This document shows, one piece after another, positions 42,186 through 51,282 of a stretch of DNA of 64,000 nt; the first letter of the stretch is position 1; each line of letters opens with the position of its first letter. The notes below the pieces were generated by a model, which saw only the letters and a program-made list of their open reading frames with translations, was not told the origin of the DNA and did not search any database. The DNA lies in assembly GCF_001896135.2 (NCBI RefSeq), contig NZ_MPOH02000011.1, positions 788,515 to 852,514 on the forward strand. The letters are read 5' to 3'. A program made the translations under genes and the position numbers. This DNA comes from Streptomyces phaeoluteigriseus (GTDB lineage Bacteria > Actinomycetota > Actinomycetes > Streptomycetales > Streptomycetaceae).

Positions 42186-43383
42186 TCAGCCCAGGCCCGC
42201 GGCGGCGCGGAGCTTGTCGGCGCGGTCGGTGCGCTCCCACGTGAAGTCGGGCAGCTCGCGCCCGAAGTGGCCGTACGCGGCGGTCCGCGCGTAGATCGGG
42301 CGCAGCAGGTCGAGGTCGCGGACGATCGCCGCCGGGCGCAGGTCGAAGACCTCGGCGACGGCGTCCTTGATGCGGTCGACGGCGACCCGGGCGGTGCCGA
42401 ACGTCTCGACGAACAGACCGACCGGCTCGGCCTTGCCGATCGCGTAGGCGACCTGGAGTTCGCAGCGGTCGGCGAGACCAGAGGCGACGACGTTCTTCGC
42501 GACCCAGCGCATCGCGTACGCCGCCGAACGGTCCACCTTGGAGGGGTCCTTGCCGGAGAAGGCGCCGCCGCCGTGCCGGGCCATGCCCCCGTAGGTGTCG
42601 ACGATGATCTTCCGCCCGGTCAGGCCGGCGTCCCCGGTCGGCCCGCCGATCTCGAACCGGCCGGTCGGGTTGACCAGGACCCGGAAGTCCTCGGTGTCGA
42701 GGTCGATGCCACGCTCGCGCAGGGCGGCCAGCTCGGGCTCGATGACGTGCATCCGGATGTCGGGGGCGAGGAAGGTCTCCAGGTCGACGTCGGCGGCGTG
42801 CTGCGCGGACACGACGACCGTGTCCAGCCGGACCGGCCGGCTCCCCTGGTACTCGACGGTGACCTGCGTCTTCCCGTCCGGCCGCAGGTAGGGGACGGTG
42901 CCGTCCTTCCGCACGGCCGTCAGCCGCTGCGCGAGCCGGTGCGCGAGCGACACCGGCAACGGCATCAGCTCCGGGGTGTCCCGGCAGGCGTACCCGAACA
43001 TCAGCCCCTGGTCCCCGGCCCCCTGCGCGTCCAGCGGGTCACCGGCCGCGGTGTCGGCGTCCACGCCCCGCGCGATGTCCGGCGACTGCTGCCCCAGGGA
43101 CACGGAGACCCCGCAGGTGGCCCCGTCGAACCCCTTGACGGAGTGGTCGTACCCGATGTCGAGGATCTGCCGCCGCACCAGCGAGGCCACATCGAAACAG
43201 GCGGTGGAGGAAACCTCCCCCGCGAGATGCACCTGCCCGGTGGTGATGAGCGTCTCCACAGCGACCCGCGCGTACGGGTCCTGCGCGAGATGAGCATCAA
43301 GAACGGCATCACTGACCCGATCGGCGATCTTGTCAGGATGCCCCTCGGTGACGGATTCGGAGGTGAAGAGGTGTCTCGGTCAT
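42186..43383 (-). pseudogene. metK: S-adenosylmethionine synthetase MetK, start region broken
   Basis: MetK makes SAM from methionine and ATP. From 43259 down the frame gives the family blocks [53 protein letters not shown], and [32 protein letters not shown], and ends with [15 protein letters not shown]. The conserved N-terminus ([42 protein letters not shown]) is in the same frame upstream, but a TGA and no start codon precede it. ATG 43383 is out of frame, so two bases are missing or one is extra near 43370-43380. Codon use differs (GAT, GTT, CTT) in this N-terminal part. Probably a second, accessory MetK (about 400 residues). Divergent from the SbnB-like gene. Confidence 0.85.
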
Positions 43384-43492
43384 GGGTTGGGTGCTCTGGG
43401 TGGATGTGGTGGGTGGTGGAGGGACGGCCCCCCGCACGCGCGGCGGCAGGCCATGACCCCCACCCCCCGCACCCTGACGGAAGGCACCCCCC

Positions 43493-44524
43493 GTGTTCGA
43501 GTTCAGCGTGGTCGGCGGCACCACGGCCCGTGAGGTCATCGCCCGCTCCCGTCCCGAGATCGTGCGCGAGGTGCGCTCCACGTACCTGGCCCACGACGAC
43601 GGCGACTCGGTCAACCCCGACAGCTACTTCCTGCGCTTCCCCGACAAGCCGGACGCCCGCATCATCGCGCTCCCCGCCTACCTGGGCGGCGAGCACGACG
43701 TGGCCGGCATCAAGTGGATCGGCTCGTTCCCCCAGAACATCGCCGACGGCATCCCCCGCGCCAGCGCCGCCCTCCTCCTGAACGACTACGCCACCGGCTA
43801 CCCGTTCGCCCTCCTGGAGGCCTCCCAGATCAGCGCCGCCCGTACGGCCGCCTCCGCGGTCCTGGCCGCCGAGCAACTGTCCGGCTCCCGTACCGCCGGG
43901 CATCTGTCGGTGATCGGCGGCGGCATCATCGCCCGCAACATCCTGGAGTTCTTCGCCGCGCAGGGCTGGCAGTTCGGCGGAGTCACCGTCCACGACAAGG
44001 TCCCCGAGTACGCCGAGGCCCTCGCCGCCCACTCCGACGACCACCTCGGCTACCGCACGTCGACCACCGCGAGCCTCGAAGTCGCCCTGCTCAAGGCCGA
44101 CATCGTGGTCTTCGCGACGACGGCGTCGGAGCCGTACGTACTGGACGCGGGCGCCTTCGCCCCCGGCCAGGTCGTCCTGAACATCTCCCTCAGGGACATC
44201 GGCCCGGAGCTGATCAACGACGCCTACAACGTCGTCGACGACATCGACCACTGCCTGAAGGCCAACACCTCGCCGCACCTCGCGGAACAGAAGTACGGGC
44301 ACCGCGACTTCATCACCGGCACCCTCGCCCAGCACATCCGCGGCCAGGTGAGCACCGGCACCGACAAGCCGGTCGTCTTCTCCCCGTTCGGCCTCGGCGT
44401 CCTCGACCTCGCGGTGGGCCTGCACGTCTACCGGGAGGCCCGCGCCGCCGGCGAGGCCATCGCCATCGACGGCTTCTTCGGCGAGACGACCCGCTGGCCG
44501 ACCCACCCGCCCCGGCACGGCTGA
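43493..44524 (+). CDS. SbnB-like dehydrogenase (ornithine cyclodeaminase family)
   Basis: A 343-residue NAD(P)-dependent enzyme. SVNPDSYFLRFPDKPDARIIALPAYLGGEHDVAGIKWIGSFPQNI, NDYATGYPFALLEASQISAARTAASAVLA, and the Rossmann motif VIGGGIIARNILEFF match SbnB, which oxidises N-(1-amino-1-carboxy-2-ethyl)-glutamate to release L-2,3-diaminopropionate for siderophores and peptide antibiotics. The partner synthase SbnA is not present in the window, so the product may be used elsewhere or the substrate may differ. GTG 43493 with GGAAGG upstream. Followed by two hairpins and tRNA-Ala. Confidence 0.88.
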   Translation: MFEFSVVGGTTAREVIARSRPEIVREVRSTYLAHDDGDSVNPDSYFLRFPDKPDARIIALPAYLGGEHDVAGIKWIGSFPQNIADGIPRASAALLLNDYATGYPFALLEASQISAARTAASAVLAAEQLSGSRTAGHLSVIGGGIIARNILEFFAAQGWQFGGVTVHDKVPEYAEALAAHSDDHLGYRTSTTASLEVALLKADIVVFATTASEPYVLDAGAFAPGQVVLNISLRDIGPELINDAYNVVDDIDHCLKANTSPHLAEQKYGHRDFITGTLAQHIRGQVSTGTDKPVVFSPFGLGVLDLAVGLHVYREARAAGEAIAIDGFFGETTRWPTHPPRHG

Positions 44525-44537
44525 CCCCCGCACACGC

Positions 44538-44573
44538 CGGAGCCCCCGCCGACCTCACCGGCAGGGGGCTCCG
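44538..44573 (+). terminator. Terminator after the SbnB-like gene
   Basis: CGGAGCCCCCGCCG and CGGCAGGGGGCTCCG form a stem of about 14 bp (one bulge) starting 14 bp after the stop codon. Confidence 0.75.
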
Positions 44574-44595
44574 CGCGTCACACCAGCACATGGCA

Positions 44596-44628
44596 AGGGG
44601 CCCGTTCCTGTGTCAGGAACGGGCCCCT
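44596..44628 (-). terminator. Terminator downstream of tRNA-Ala
   Basis: AGGGGCCCGTTCCTG and CAGGAACGGGCCCCT pair perfectly over 15 bp with a 3-nt loop. It lies 9 bp beyond the tRNA 3' end on its transcript. Confidence 0.8.
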
Positions 44629-44637
44629 ATGCTGCGT

Positions 44638-44710
44638 GGACCTGTGGGGATTTGAACCCCAGACCCCCTCGATGCGAACGAGGTGCGCTACCAGACTGCG
44701 CCACAGGCCC
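44638..44710 (-). tRNA. tRNA-Ala (CGC)
   Basis: A 73-nt cloverleaf on the minus strand: acceptor GGGCCTG/CAGGTCC, D-arm GCGC-AGTCTGGTA-GCGC, anticodon arm CCTCG-TTCGCAT-CGAGG with anticodon CGC (reads GCG), variable GGGTC, T-arm TGGGG-TTCAAAT-CCCCA. The 3' CCA is not encoded. tRNA genes are common insertion sites, and the adjacent SbnB/MetK patch may be cargo, but no integrase or att duplication is seen here. Confidence 0.95.
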
Positions 44711-44824
44711 TTGCAACGAGTGAAACTCTAGCATCCCCCTCGGGGTGCTTGGAAATCCGTTCCCCGAGCCCCCGACCACCGTGAATACCGCGTCGCGCTG
44801 ACACCGTCGCTCACTCGTCGGCGC

Positions 44825-46254
44825 TCACTCGTTGGCCGCCCGCGGCCGGTCACCGTCCTCGTACTGGTCGAACAGCGGCGTGCGGCCCCGCTCGCGGGAG
44901 CGCCGGGCCGACGCCGCGCGCCGCGCGTCGCTGCGCTCGCCGCCCTCCGCCCGTCCCGGGTCCCCGTCCGGCGCGTCCTCCGCGTCGTCCCCGGCGTCGT
45001 GGTCGGGTGCCGCGTCCGCCGCTTCCTGCTCCGGCGCGACCGAGCTGGAGCGGGCGGAGCTCCAGGTGTCCGGCGCCCCGAGGTCCACGTCGGAGGTGGC
45101 CCGCGGCGCGACCGGCGCGGTCACGTACGTCGGCAGTGGCACCGGCACCGGGTCCCAGCTGTCCCCGTGGCCCGGCCGCCGCTGGCGTTCGCGCTGCTGG
45201 TCGACCCACTCGGCGTGGTCGGTCTGCTCGACGAGCGCCCTGCGGTCCGCGGCGAGCGCCACCAGGCCCGGGTCGGTCTCGGCCTCGGGACCCTGGTGCG
45301 GCTCCTCTGCGCCGGCGTCGAGGCCGGGGTCGACGGAAGCGGAGGCGTGTGCGGCCGGGGCGGACGCCCGCCGGCGCGGCTGCCGCTCGCGCAGCCGCTG
45401 GGCCGCGACCTCGGCCTGCCGGCGGTCCATCTGGTAGGCGAAGCGGCGGCGCTCCTGGGAGCGCAGGTAGGCGATGTATCCGCTGAGCAGGACCGCGGGC
45501 ACGCCGGGCGCCCACAGGAACGCGAGTCCGCCGACGCCGCGACGATCGCGCCCAGGGTGAAGGCGAGGAAGAGGACGACGGTGGTCCGCCTGCGGCGCGC
45601 GAGGACCTTCATGCGCCGGGCGCGCGCGGCGGCCGCCTGCGCCTGCGCGGAAGCGGCGGCGGAGGCCGCCGGCGCGGAGGGCGCGCGCCGCGCGTCCGGC
45701 ACACGCTGATACGCCGGTACGGCGTCGGACTCCTGCTCAGCCCGGGACGCCTGCTCAGCCCTGGACTCCTGCTCCGCCCTGGTCGCCTGCTCTGCCCTGG
45801 TCGCCTGCTCGCGGGCTGCCGCCCTGGCGGACTGCTCGCGGGATTCACAGGCGTCCCGGGCATCGCGGGCGTCCAGGGCCGCCTGGGCATCGCGGGCCGC
45901 CTGGGCGACCTGTTCGCGGGTCGGCTCCGGGCGGGCTTGCTCGCGTTCCTGGACCGGCGCCCTGACCTGCGGACGGGCCGGAGGCATGGCGAAGGCCCGG
46001 ACGTCCACCGAGTCGGTGGCGCCGTCCGGCACGTCGGCGTCGGGCTCCTCCCCCTCCTCGGCGGAGCGCGCCCGCAGGTCCTTGGCGTACCGGCGCTCCA
46101 TACCCGCCCGTCCGGACAGAAGCCGGATGGCGGTGCTGAAGCGCTCGGTCGGACGGGCCTCGTTCAGCTCGTCCTGCCTACGGAGCCACATCGGCACCAA
46201 GTAGGCGGCCCAGGCCCCGACGATGACTGCGTAGATGAGGCCGCTGCTGCTCAC
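44825..46254 (-). pseudogene. sepX: SepX/GlpR divisome membrane protein, frame broken once
   Basis: Two frames join to about 476 residues. The first: SSSGLIYAVIVGAWAAYLVPMWLRRQDELNEARPTERFSTAIRLLSGR (membrane segment plus the conserved start of actinobacterial SepX/GlpR). A 6-residue repeat zone built on EQATRA/EQESRA (18-bp DNA units, 45725-45815) follows, then a second membrane hairpin TTVVLFLAFTLGAIVAA. The second frame continues FLWAPGVPAVLLSGYIAYLRSQERRRFAYQMDRRQAEV and a Pro/Asp-rich tail ending LFDQYEDGDRPRAANE. Join near 45532-45538, GCGGC^GTCGG, one C lost; span 1430 nt fits. SepX stabilises sporulation septa in Streptomyces; GlpR binds the MoeA-like Glp encoded in this locus. Confidence 0.88.
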
Positions 46255-46305
46255 GCCTCACACGGTAGAGGGGTTTGCGTGACGCCATCCGCCAATTGAG
46301 CCGGT

Positions 46306-46310
46306 GTGTC
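46306..46310 (-). promoter_or_regulatory. GACAC pentamer in the sepX promoter (possible WhiA site)
   Basis: On the sepX strand this reads GACAC, 52 bp upstream of the start codon, the pentamer bound by the sporulation regulator WhiA. A five-base match is weak alone; the sepX context gives it some weight. The same promoter region is unusually A/T-rich for this genome. Confidence 0.3.
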
Positions 46311-46425
46311 GCACGATCCGGCTGATATTTCGAGCTTTTTTTGTGATCGATCCGATCAACAGGCCGCTGGAGCGGTGAATTCAACGCCTCGGACGGTCAT
46401 CACTCGATCAGTTTCGAACACTTAT

Positions 46426-47094
46426 TCAATTTCCGGGCGTTGCGGGATTCCCGCGGGTGTTCTGCGGGTCACGGGGCGCACTCCGGGGACGGTTGCGCCG
46501 CCAGCGGCTCAGCAGGCCCTCCGGCACCTCCTCGGCCGTGAGCGCGAACACGAGATGGTCGCGCCAGGCTCCGTCGATGTGGAGATAACGCGGCCGCAGC
46601 CCCTCCTCACGGAATCCGAGTTTCTCCACGACCCGGCGGCTGGGCCCGTTCTCGGGCCGAATGCAGACCTCGATGCGGTGCAGTCCGACCGCACGGAAAC
46701 AGTGGTCCGTGACCATCGCCAAGGCCGTCGGCATCACCCCGCGGCCGGCCACCGACTCGTCCACCCAGTAGCCGACGTGCCCCGAGCACATGGACCCCCA
46801 GGTGATCCCGGCGACCGTCAACTGCCCGACCAGGCGCCCCTGGTACTCGATGACGAACGGCAGCATCCGGCCCGCGTTCGCCTCGGACCGCAGATGGCGG
46901 ACCATCTGCCGGTACGTCGGCCGGTGCGTGATCGGTCCGCTGGGCGCGGGCGGCGGGATGGTCGCCTCCCAGGGGCGCAGCCAGTCCCGGTTGCGCCGGT
47001 TGACCTCGCGCCAGGCCCGCTGGTCGCGCAGCTTTATCGGCCGCAGGACGATGTCGCCCTCCGTCAGTTCGACGGGCCATGACGGGCTGTTCAG
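46426..47094 (-). CDS. GNAT acetyltransferase, RimJ/RimL type
   Basis: A 222-residue acetyltransferase resembling ribosomal-protein N-acetyltransferases: VELTEGDIVLRPIKLRDQRAWREVNRRNRDWLRPWEAT, FVIEYQGRLVGQLTVAGITWGSMCSGHVGYWVDESVAGRGVMPTAL, GLHRIEVCIRPENGPSRRVVEKLGFREEGLRPRYLHIDGAWRDHLVFAL. The start is taken as CTG 47094 because the conserved N-terminus is in frame up to it, it overlaps the mog stop as CTGA, and no ATG or GTG fits between it and VELTEG. Conserved neighbour of galU, moeA and sepX in Streptomyces; its protein substrate is not known. Confidence 0.88.
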   Translation of the reverse strand: MNSPSWPVELTEGDIVLRPIKLRDQRAWREVNRRNRDWLRPWEATIPPPAPSGPITHRPTYRQMVRHLRSEANAGRMLPFVIEYQGRLVGQLTVAGITWGSMCSGHVGYWVDESVAGRGVMPTALAMVTDHCFRAVGLHRIEVCIRPENGPSRRVVEKLGFREEGLRPRYLHIDGAWRDHLVFALTAEEVPEGLLSRWRRNRPRSAPRDPQNTRGNPATPGN

Positions 47095-47606
47095 CTCGCA
47101 CCCCCATGACTGGCACCGGGTCTGGTGTGGTCACCACCGCGGAGCTGGTCCACGGCGTGCGCCAGCAGGGGCTCCAGGACGGCCAGCCCGTCCCTGACCC
47201 CGCCGGTGGAACCGGGCAGGTTGATGATCAACGTGCGCCGCGCCACTCCGGCCACGCCCCGCGAGAGCACCGCCGTCGGCACCTTGTCGCGGCCGTACGC
47301 CCTGATGGCCTCCGCGATGCCGGGCACCTCGTGGTCGATCACCGCGCGGGTCGCCTCGGGTGTGCGGTCGGTGGGCGAGATGCCGGTGCCTCCGGTGGTG
47401 ACGACCACGTCGTACCCGGCCGCCACGGCGGCGCGCAGGGCGGCCTCCACCGGGTCTCCGTCCGGCACGACCCGCGGACCGTCGACGGTGAAGCCGAAGC
47501 CCGTGAGGCCGTCGACGATCAGCGGACCGCCCCGGTCCTCGTAGACCCCGGCCGAGGCCCGGTTGGAGGCCGTCACGACCAGCGCGCGGTACGGACCGGC
47601 GCTCAC
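47091..47606 (-). CDS. mog: Molybdopterin adenylyltransferase-like protein (MogA/MoaB)
   Basis: A 171-residue MoCF-fold protein: [57 protein letters not shown] (the TTGGTG and PxD motifs that bind molybdopterin), and [17 protein letters not shown]. Adenylates molybdopterin before metal insertion. It overlaps the moaC stop by GTGA and is overlapped by the acetyltransferase start, so the string is translationally coupled. Confidence 0.93.
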   Translation of the reverse strand: MSAGPYRALVVTASNRASAGVYEDRGGPLIVDGLTGFGFTVDGPRVVPDGDPVEAALRAAVAAGYDVVVTTGGTGISPTDRTPEATRAVIDHEVPGIAEAIRAYGRDKVPTAVLSRGVAGVARRTLIINLPGSTGGVRDGLAVLEPLLAHAVDQLRGGDHTRPGASHGGAS

Positions 47607-48114
47607 GTCCGGCTCCAGTCGCCCGACTTGCCGCCCGTCTTCTCCTCGACCCGGACGTCGTGATGACCGCTCCCTTGTCGACCGCCTTGACCATGTCGAT
47701 CACGGTGAGCGCGGCGACGGAGACCGCGGTGAGGGCCTCCATCTCGACGCCCGTGCGATCCGTCGTCCGCACCGTGGCGGTGATCTCCACGGCGTCGTCC
47801 GCGACCGACAGGTCCAGTTTCACACCGGAGACCGCCAGGGGGTGACACAGCGGGATGAGATCGGGCGTGCGCTTGGCGCCCATGATGCCCGCGATCCGGG
47901 CGGTGGCCAGCGCGTCCCCCTTGGGGACCCCCTCGCCGCGCAGCAGCTCGACCACACGGGGCGAGACGAGGACCCGCCCGCTGGCCCGCGCCGTCCGCGC
48001 CGTCACGTCCTTGCCGGACACGTCGACCATGCGGGCGGCGCCGGCCTCGTCGATGTGCGTCAGTCGGTCCTGCACAGGGGGTCCGGGGGTCTTCCCCCGG
48101 GAAGGCACAGTCAT
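47603..48114 (-). pseudogene. moaC: Cyclic pyranopterin monophosphate synthase MoaC, frame broken once
   Basis: MoaC converts the MoaA product to cyclic pyranopterin phosphate. The first frame carries [47 protein letters not shown] (catalytic region), [35 protein letters not shown]; the second supplies [15 protein letters not shown]. They join at GTCATCAC^GACGTCCGG (about 47660), one C short of ACC GAC. The 512-nt span fits. ATG 48114 is used; GTG 48075 directly before QDRLTHIDE is the alternative. Confidence 0.9.
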
Positions 48115-48221
48115 GGTGGTGTGGCGCTCCCGGTCCGGGCGTGTTGTGCGCGACACGGTACCCCCATGCGCGGGCCCGCTGCGGACCAGGACCGGCTTGC
48201 GGACCGCGCACGCGTGTGCGG

Positions 48222-49544
48222 TCAGCCGAGCAGCACGACCTCGACCTCGGTCCCCGGCTCGACGGACTCCACGTCCTCGGGGACGACGATCAGCGAGTCG
48301 GCGTGCGCGAGGGCCGCGACCAGGTGCGAGCCGGCCCCGCCGACCGGGCGCACGGTGCCCTCGGCGCAGGTCGCGCGCAGGAACTGCCTGCGTCCCCGCG
48401 GCGAGGTCAGCGCCTTGTCCGTGACGAGCTTCGCGCGCGTGGTGGGCCGGTGGACGTCCTCGAGCCCCATGAGGGCGCGGATCGCGGGCCGCACGAACAG
48501 CTCGAAGGAGACGTACGACGACACCGGGTTGCCGGGCAGGGCGAGCAGCGGGGTGTGGTCGGGGCCGATGGAGCCGAAGCCCTGGGGCTTGCCGGGCTGC
48601 ATGGCGAGCTTGCGGAAGTCGATGCCGCTGCCCGGCTCGTCCTCGTCCCCGACGTGCGACAGCGCTTCCTTGACGACGTCGTACGCCCCGACGCTCACGC
48701 CGCCGGTGGTGACCACGAGGTCCGCGCGGACCAGCTGGTCGTCGATGGTGGACCGGAGGGTCTCGGCGTCGTCGGCGACCGCGCCGACCCGGTAGGCGAT
48801 GGCTCCGGCGTCGCGGGCGGCGGCGGTGAGGGCGAAGCTGTTGGAGTCGTAGATCTGGCCGCTGCGCAGTTCCTCGCCGGGCTGGACGAGTTCGCTGCCC
48901 GTGGACAGGACGACCACGCGCGGGCGCGGGCGTACGCGCGCGGTGCCGCGTCCGATGGCGGCGAGCAGGGCGATCTGCGGTGGGCCGAGGACGGTGCCGG
49001 CCTCCAGGGCGCGGTCGCCGGCCCGCACGTCGCTGCCCTTCGCGCGCACGTGCGCGCGCGCGTCGGCGGAGCGGTACACGCGGACCTGGCCCGAGGACTG
49101 TTCGGGGGCGAGGCTGCGGGCGCGCATCCCGTGGACCGGGCCCTCGCCGAGGCCCCCGTCCGTCCACTCCACGGGCACGACGGCCTCGGCGCCGGGCGGC
49201 AGCGGGGCCCCGGTCATGATCCGGGCGGCCTGGCCCGGCCCGACGTGCAGGAGGTCCGCCTGACCCGCGGCGACGTCCCCGACGACCTCCAGGGCGGCCG
49301 GGTACTCCTCGCTCGCGCCCGCGACATCCGCGACCCGTACCGCGTACCCGTCCATCGAGCTGTTGTCGAAGGGCGGCAGCGAGACCGGCACCATGACGTC
49401 CTCGACCAGGACGCAGCCCTGGGCATCGGGCAGTTGCAGCTCGATGGGTTCCAGGGGGCGGACGGCGGCGAGGATGTCCTCCAGGTGCTCGTCCACCGAC
49501 CACAGACGGTCCTGGCCGGTGGTGCGGGGCGCGGCGGTGCTCAA
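48222..49544 (-). CDS. glp: MoeA-like molybdotransferase / divisome protein Glp
   Basis: A 440-residue MoeA-fold protein: [108 protein letters not shown]. In actinobacteria this locus encodes Glp, a MoeA homologue shown in Corynebacterium to bind FtsZ and its membrane receptor GlpR/SepX; both genes occur here in the same string. The start is TTG 49544, which overlaps the galU stop as TTGA. It may keep molybdotransferase activity, since moaC and mog are adjacent. Confidence 0.92.
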   Translation of the reverse strand: MSTAAPRTTGQDRLWSVDEHLEDILAAVRPLEPIELQLPDAQGCVLVEDVMVPVSLPPFDNSSMDGYAVRVADVAGASEEYPAALEVVGDVAAGQADLLHVGPGQAARIMTGAPLPPGAEAVVPVEWTDGGLGEGPVHGMRARSLAPEQSSGQVRVYRSADARAHVRAKGSDVRAGDRALEAGTVLGPPQIALLAAIGRGTARVRPRPRVVVLSTGSELVQPGEELRSGQIYDSNSFALTAAARDAGAIAYRVGAVADDAETLRSTIDDQLVRADLVVTTGGVSVGAYDVVKEALSHVGDEDEPGSGIDFRKLAMQPGKPQGFGSIGPDHTPLLALPGNPVSSYVSFELFVRPAIRALMGLEDVHRPTTRAKLVTDKALTSPRGRRQFLRATCAEGTVRPVGGAGSHLVAALAHADSLIVVPEDVESVEPGTEVEVVLLG

Positions 49545-50451
49545 GACTGTTGCATCTCCTCGGTGACGTAACGGCGAAGCCAGGACCGGAAGTCCGGTCC
49601 CAGGTCTTCACGTTCGCACGCGAGTCTGACAATGGCACGCAGATAGTCGCCGCGGTCGCCTGTGTCATAGCGGCGGCCCTTGAAGACGACGCCGTGCACG
49701 GGGCCGCCGGCCTTCTCGTCCTGCGCGAGCTGCTGGAGGGCATCGGTGAGCTGGATCTCGCCGCCGCGGCCGGGCTCGGTCCGGCGCAGTATGTCGAAGA
49801 TGCCGGGGTCGAGGACGTAGCGCCCGATGATCGCGTAGTTGGACGGGGCGTCCGCCGGGTCCGGCTTCTCCACCAGGCCGGTCACCTTGACGACGTCGCC
49901 GTCGTCGTGCTCTCCACGGCCGCGCAGCCGTAGAGGTGGATCTGCGCGGGGGCGACCTCCATGAGCGCGACGACGCTGCCGCCGTGCTGCTCCCGGACCT
50001 CGATCATCCGCTGGAGCAGCGGGTCGCGGGGGTCGATCAGGTCGTCGCCGAGCAGGACGGCGAAGGGCTCCTGCCCGACGTGGGGGGCCGCGCACAGCAC
50101 CGCGTGTCCGAGTCCCTTGGGGTCGCCCTGTCGCACGTAGTGCATGGTCGCCAGATCGCTGGACTGCTGGACCTTCTCCAGGCGGGCTGCGTCGCCCTTC
50201 TTCTGAAGTGCCGACTCCAGTTCGTAGTTGCGGTCGAAGTGGTCCTCGAGCGGGCGCTTGTTGCGTCCGGTGATCATGAGGACGTCGTCGAGACCGGCGG
50301 AGACGGCCTCCTCGACCACGTACTGGATCGCGGGCTTGTCCACGACCGGCAGCATCTCCTTGGGAGTGGCCTTGGTCGCCGGCAGGAACCGGGTGCCGAG
50401 GCCGGCTGCGGGGATGACAGCCTTGCTGATCCTGGGGTGCGACTGAGTCAT
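49541..50451 (-). pseudogene. galU: UTP-glucose-1-phosphate uridylyltransferase GalU, frame broken once
   Basis: GalU makes UDP-glucose. First frame: KAVIPAAGLGTRFLPATKATPKEMLPVVDKPAIQYVVEEAV, GRNKRPLEDHFDRNYELE, VLLGDDLIDPRDPLLQRM. Second frame: [79 protein letters not shown]. They join at GAGAGCAC^GACGACGGC (about 49915), one C short. Span 911 nt fits one loss, giving about 303 residues, the usual length. First gene of the leftward glp-mog-sepX string. Confidence 0.93.
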
Positions 50452-50544
50452 GTCGGGAACCTTATCCGGTGGCTTTGTGAGGAATCTGTAGCTCCGGTTA
50501 ATTAATGATCATATGAGCGTATGGGAATCGCGTGGGAGCCACAC

Positions 50545-51162
50545 ATGAGCCACACCGAAGGCGGAGCAGAGTCTGACAAACGTATGTTGCGGCGAGAGTT
50601 CATCACGGTGAGGAACAGGTTGACGACGGATGACCTGCGAGAAGCCGCCACCTCGCTCGCCGAGCGCGCCCTGGGACTCCCGGAGTTGGCGCGCGCCCGG
50701 ACCGTGGCGGCGTACGTCTCCGTCGGCAGCGAGCCGGGCACGCTCGCGCTGCTGGACGCGCTGCTGGCGCGGGGCGTGCGCGTCCTGCTCCCCGCGCTGC
50801 TGCCGGACAACGACCTCGACTGGGGCGCGTACGCCGGCGAGGGCTCACTCGCGCGCGTCCAACATGGCGGGAAAATGGCCCTGTTCGAGCCCGCGGGCGA
50901 GCGGCTGGGGCCGGACGCCGTGACGGACGCCGACGTGGTGCTGCTGCCGGGCCTCGCCGTCGACGCGCGCGGCATGCGCCTCGGCCGCGGCGGCGGATCG
51001 TACGACCGGGTGCTGGCGCGGCTGGAACGCGCGGGCGCGCATCCCTCGCTGGTGGTGCTGCTGTACGACGGCGAGGTCGTCGGACACGTCCCCGAGGAGC
51101 CGCACGACCGGCCGGTGCACGCCGTCGTCACGCCGTCGGGCGTGCGCCGCTTCACCGCCTGA
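50545..51162 (+). CDS. 5-formyltetrahydrofolate cyclo-ligase
   Basis: A 205-residue folate enzyme converting 5-formyl-THF to 5,10-methenyl-THF with ATP. KRMLRREFITVRNRLTTDD (the basic N-terminal ATP site), TVAAYVSVGSEPGTLALLDALLARGVRVLLP and the C-terminal signature LPGLAVDARGMRLGRGGGSYDRVLARL. GGGAG 7 nt before ATG 50545 decides the start; ATG 50521 is an alternative. Divergent from galU (93 bp between starts). Confidence 0.93.
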   Translation: MSHTEGGAESDKRMLRREFITVRNRLTTDDLREAATSLAERALGLPELARARTVAAYVSVGSEPGTLALLDALLARGVRVLLPALLPDNDLDWGAYAGEGSLARVQHGGKMALFEPAGERLGPDAVTDADVVLLPGLAVDARGMRLGRGGGSYDRVLARLERAGAHPSLVVLLYDGEVVGHVPEEPHDRPVHAVVTPSGVRRFTA

Positions 51163-51194
51163 CGGCAGGGCGGCCGCAAGGGCGACAGGGGACG

Positions 51195-51230
51195 GAAGGG
51201 GCCCTCCACGCGCGCGTGGAGGGCCCCTTC
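51195..51230. terminator. Strong bidirectional terminator
   Basis: A perfect 36-bp palindrome whose arms are GAAGGGGCCCTCCACGCG and its complement, between the convergent cyclo-ligase and penicillin acylase genes. Confidence 0.85.
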
Positions 51231-51282
51231 GAACTGTTCAGCTGAGCGGCTGTGCGGCTGTGCGGCTGCGGTGTTCAGCCGT

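Noticed and set aside
43493..44524. A siderophore (staphyloferrin B-like) cluster
   Set aside because: Only the SbnB-like gene is present; no SbnA, NIS synthetase or transporter is nearby.
44638..44710. Integrative element att site at tRNA-Ala
   Set aside because: No integrase gene and no duplicated tRNA 3' end were found in the window, so insertion remains only a possibility.
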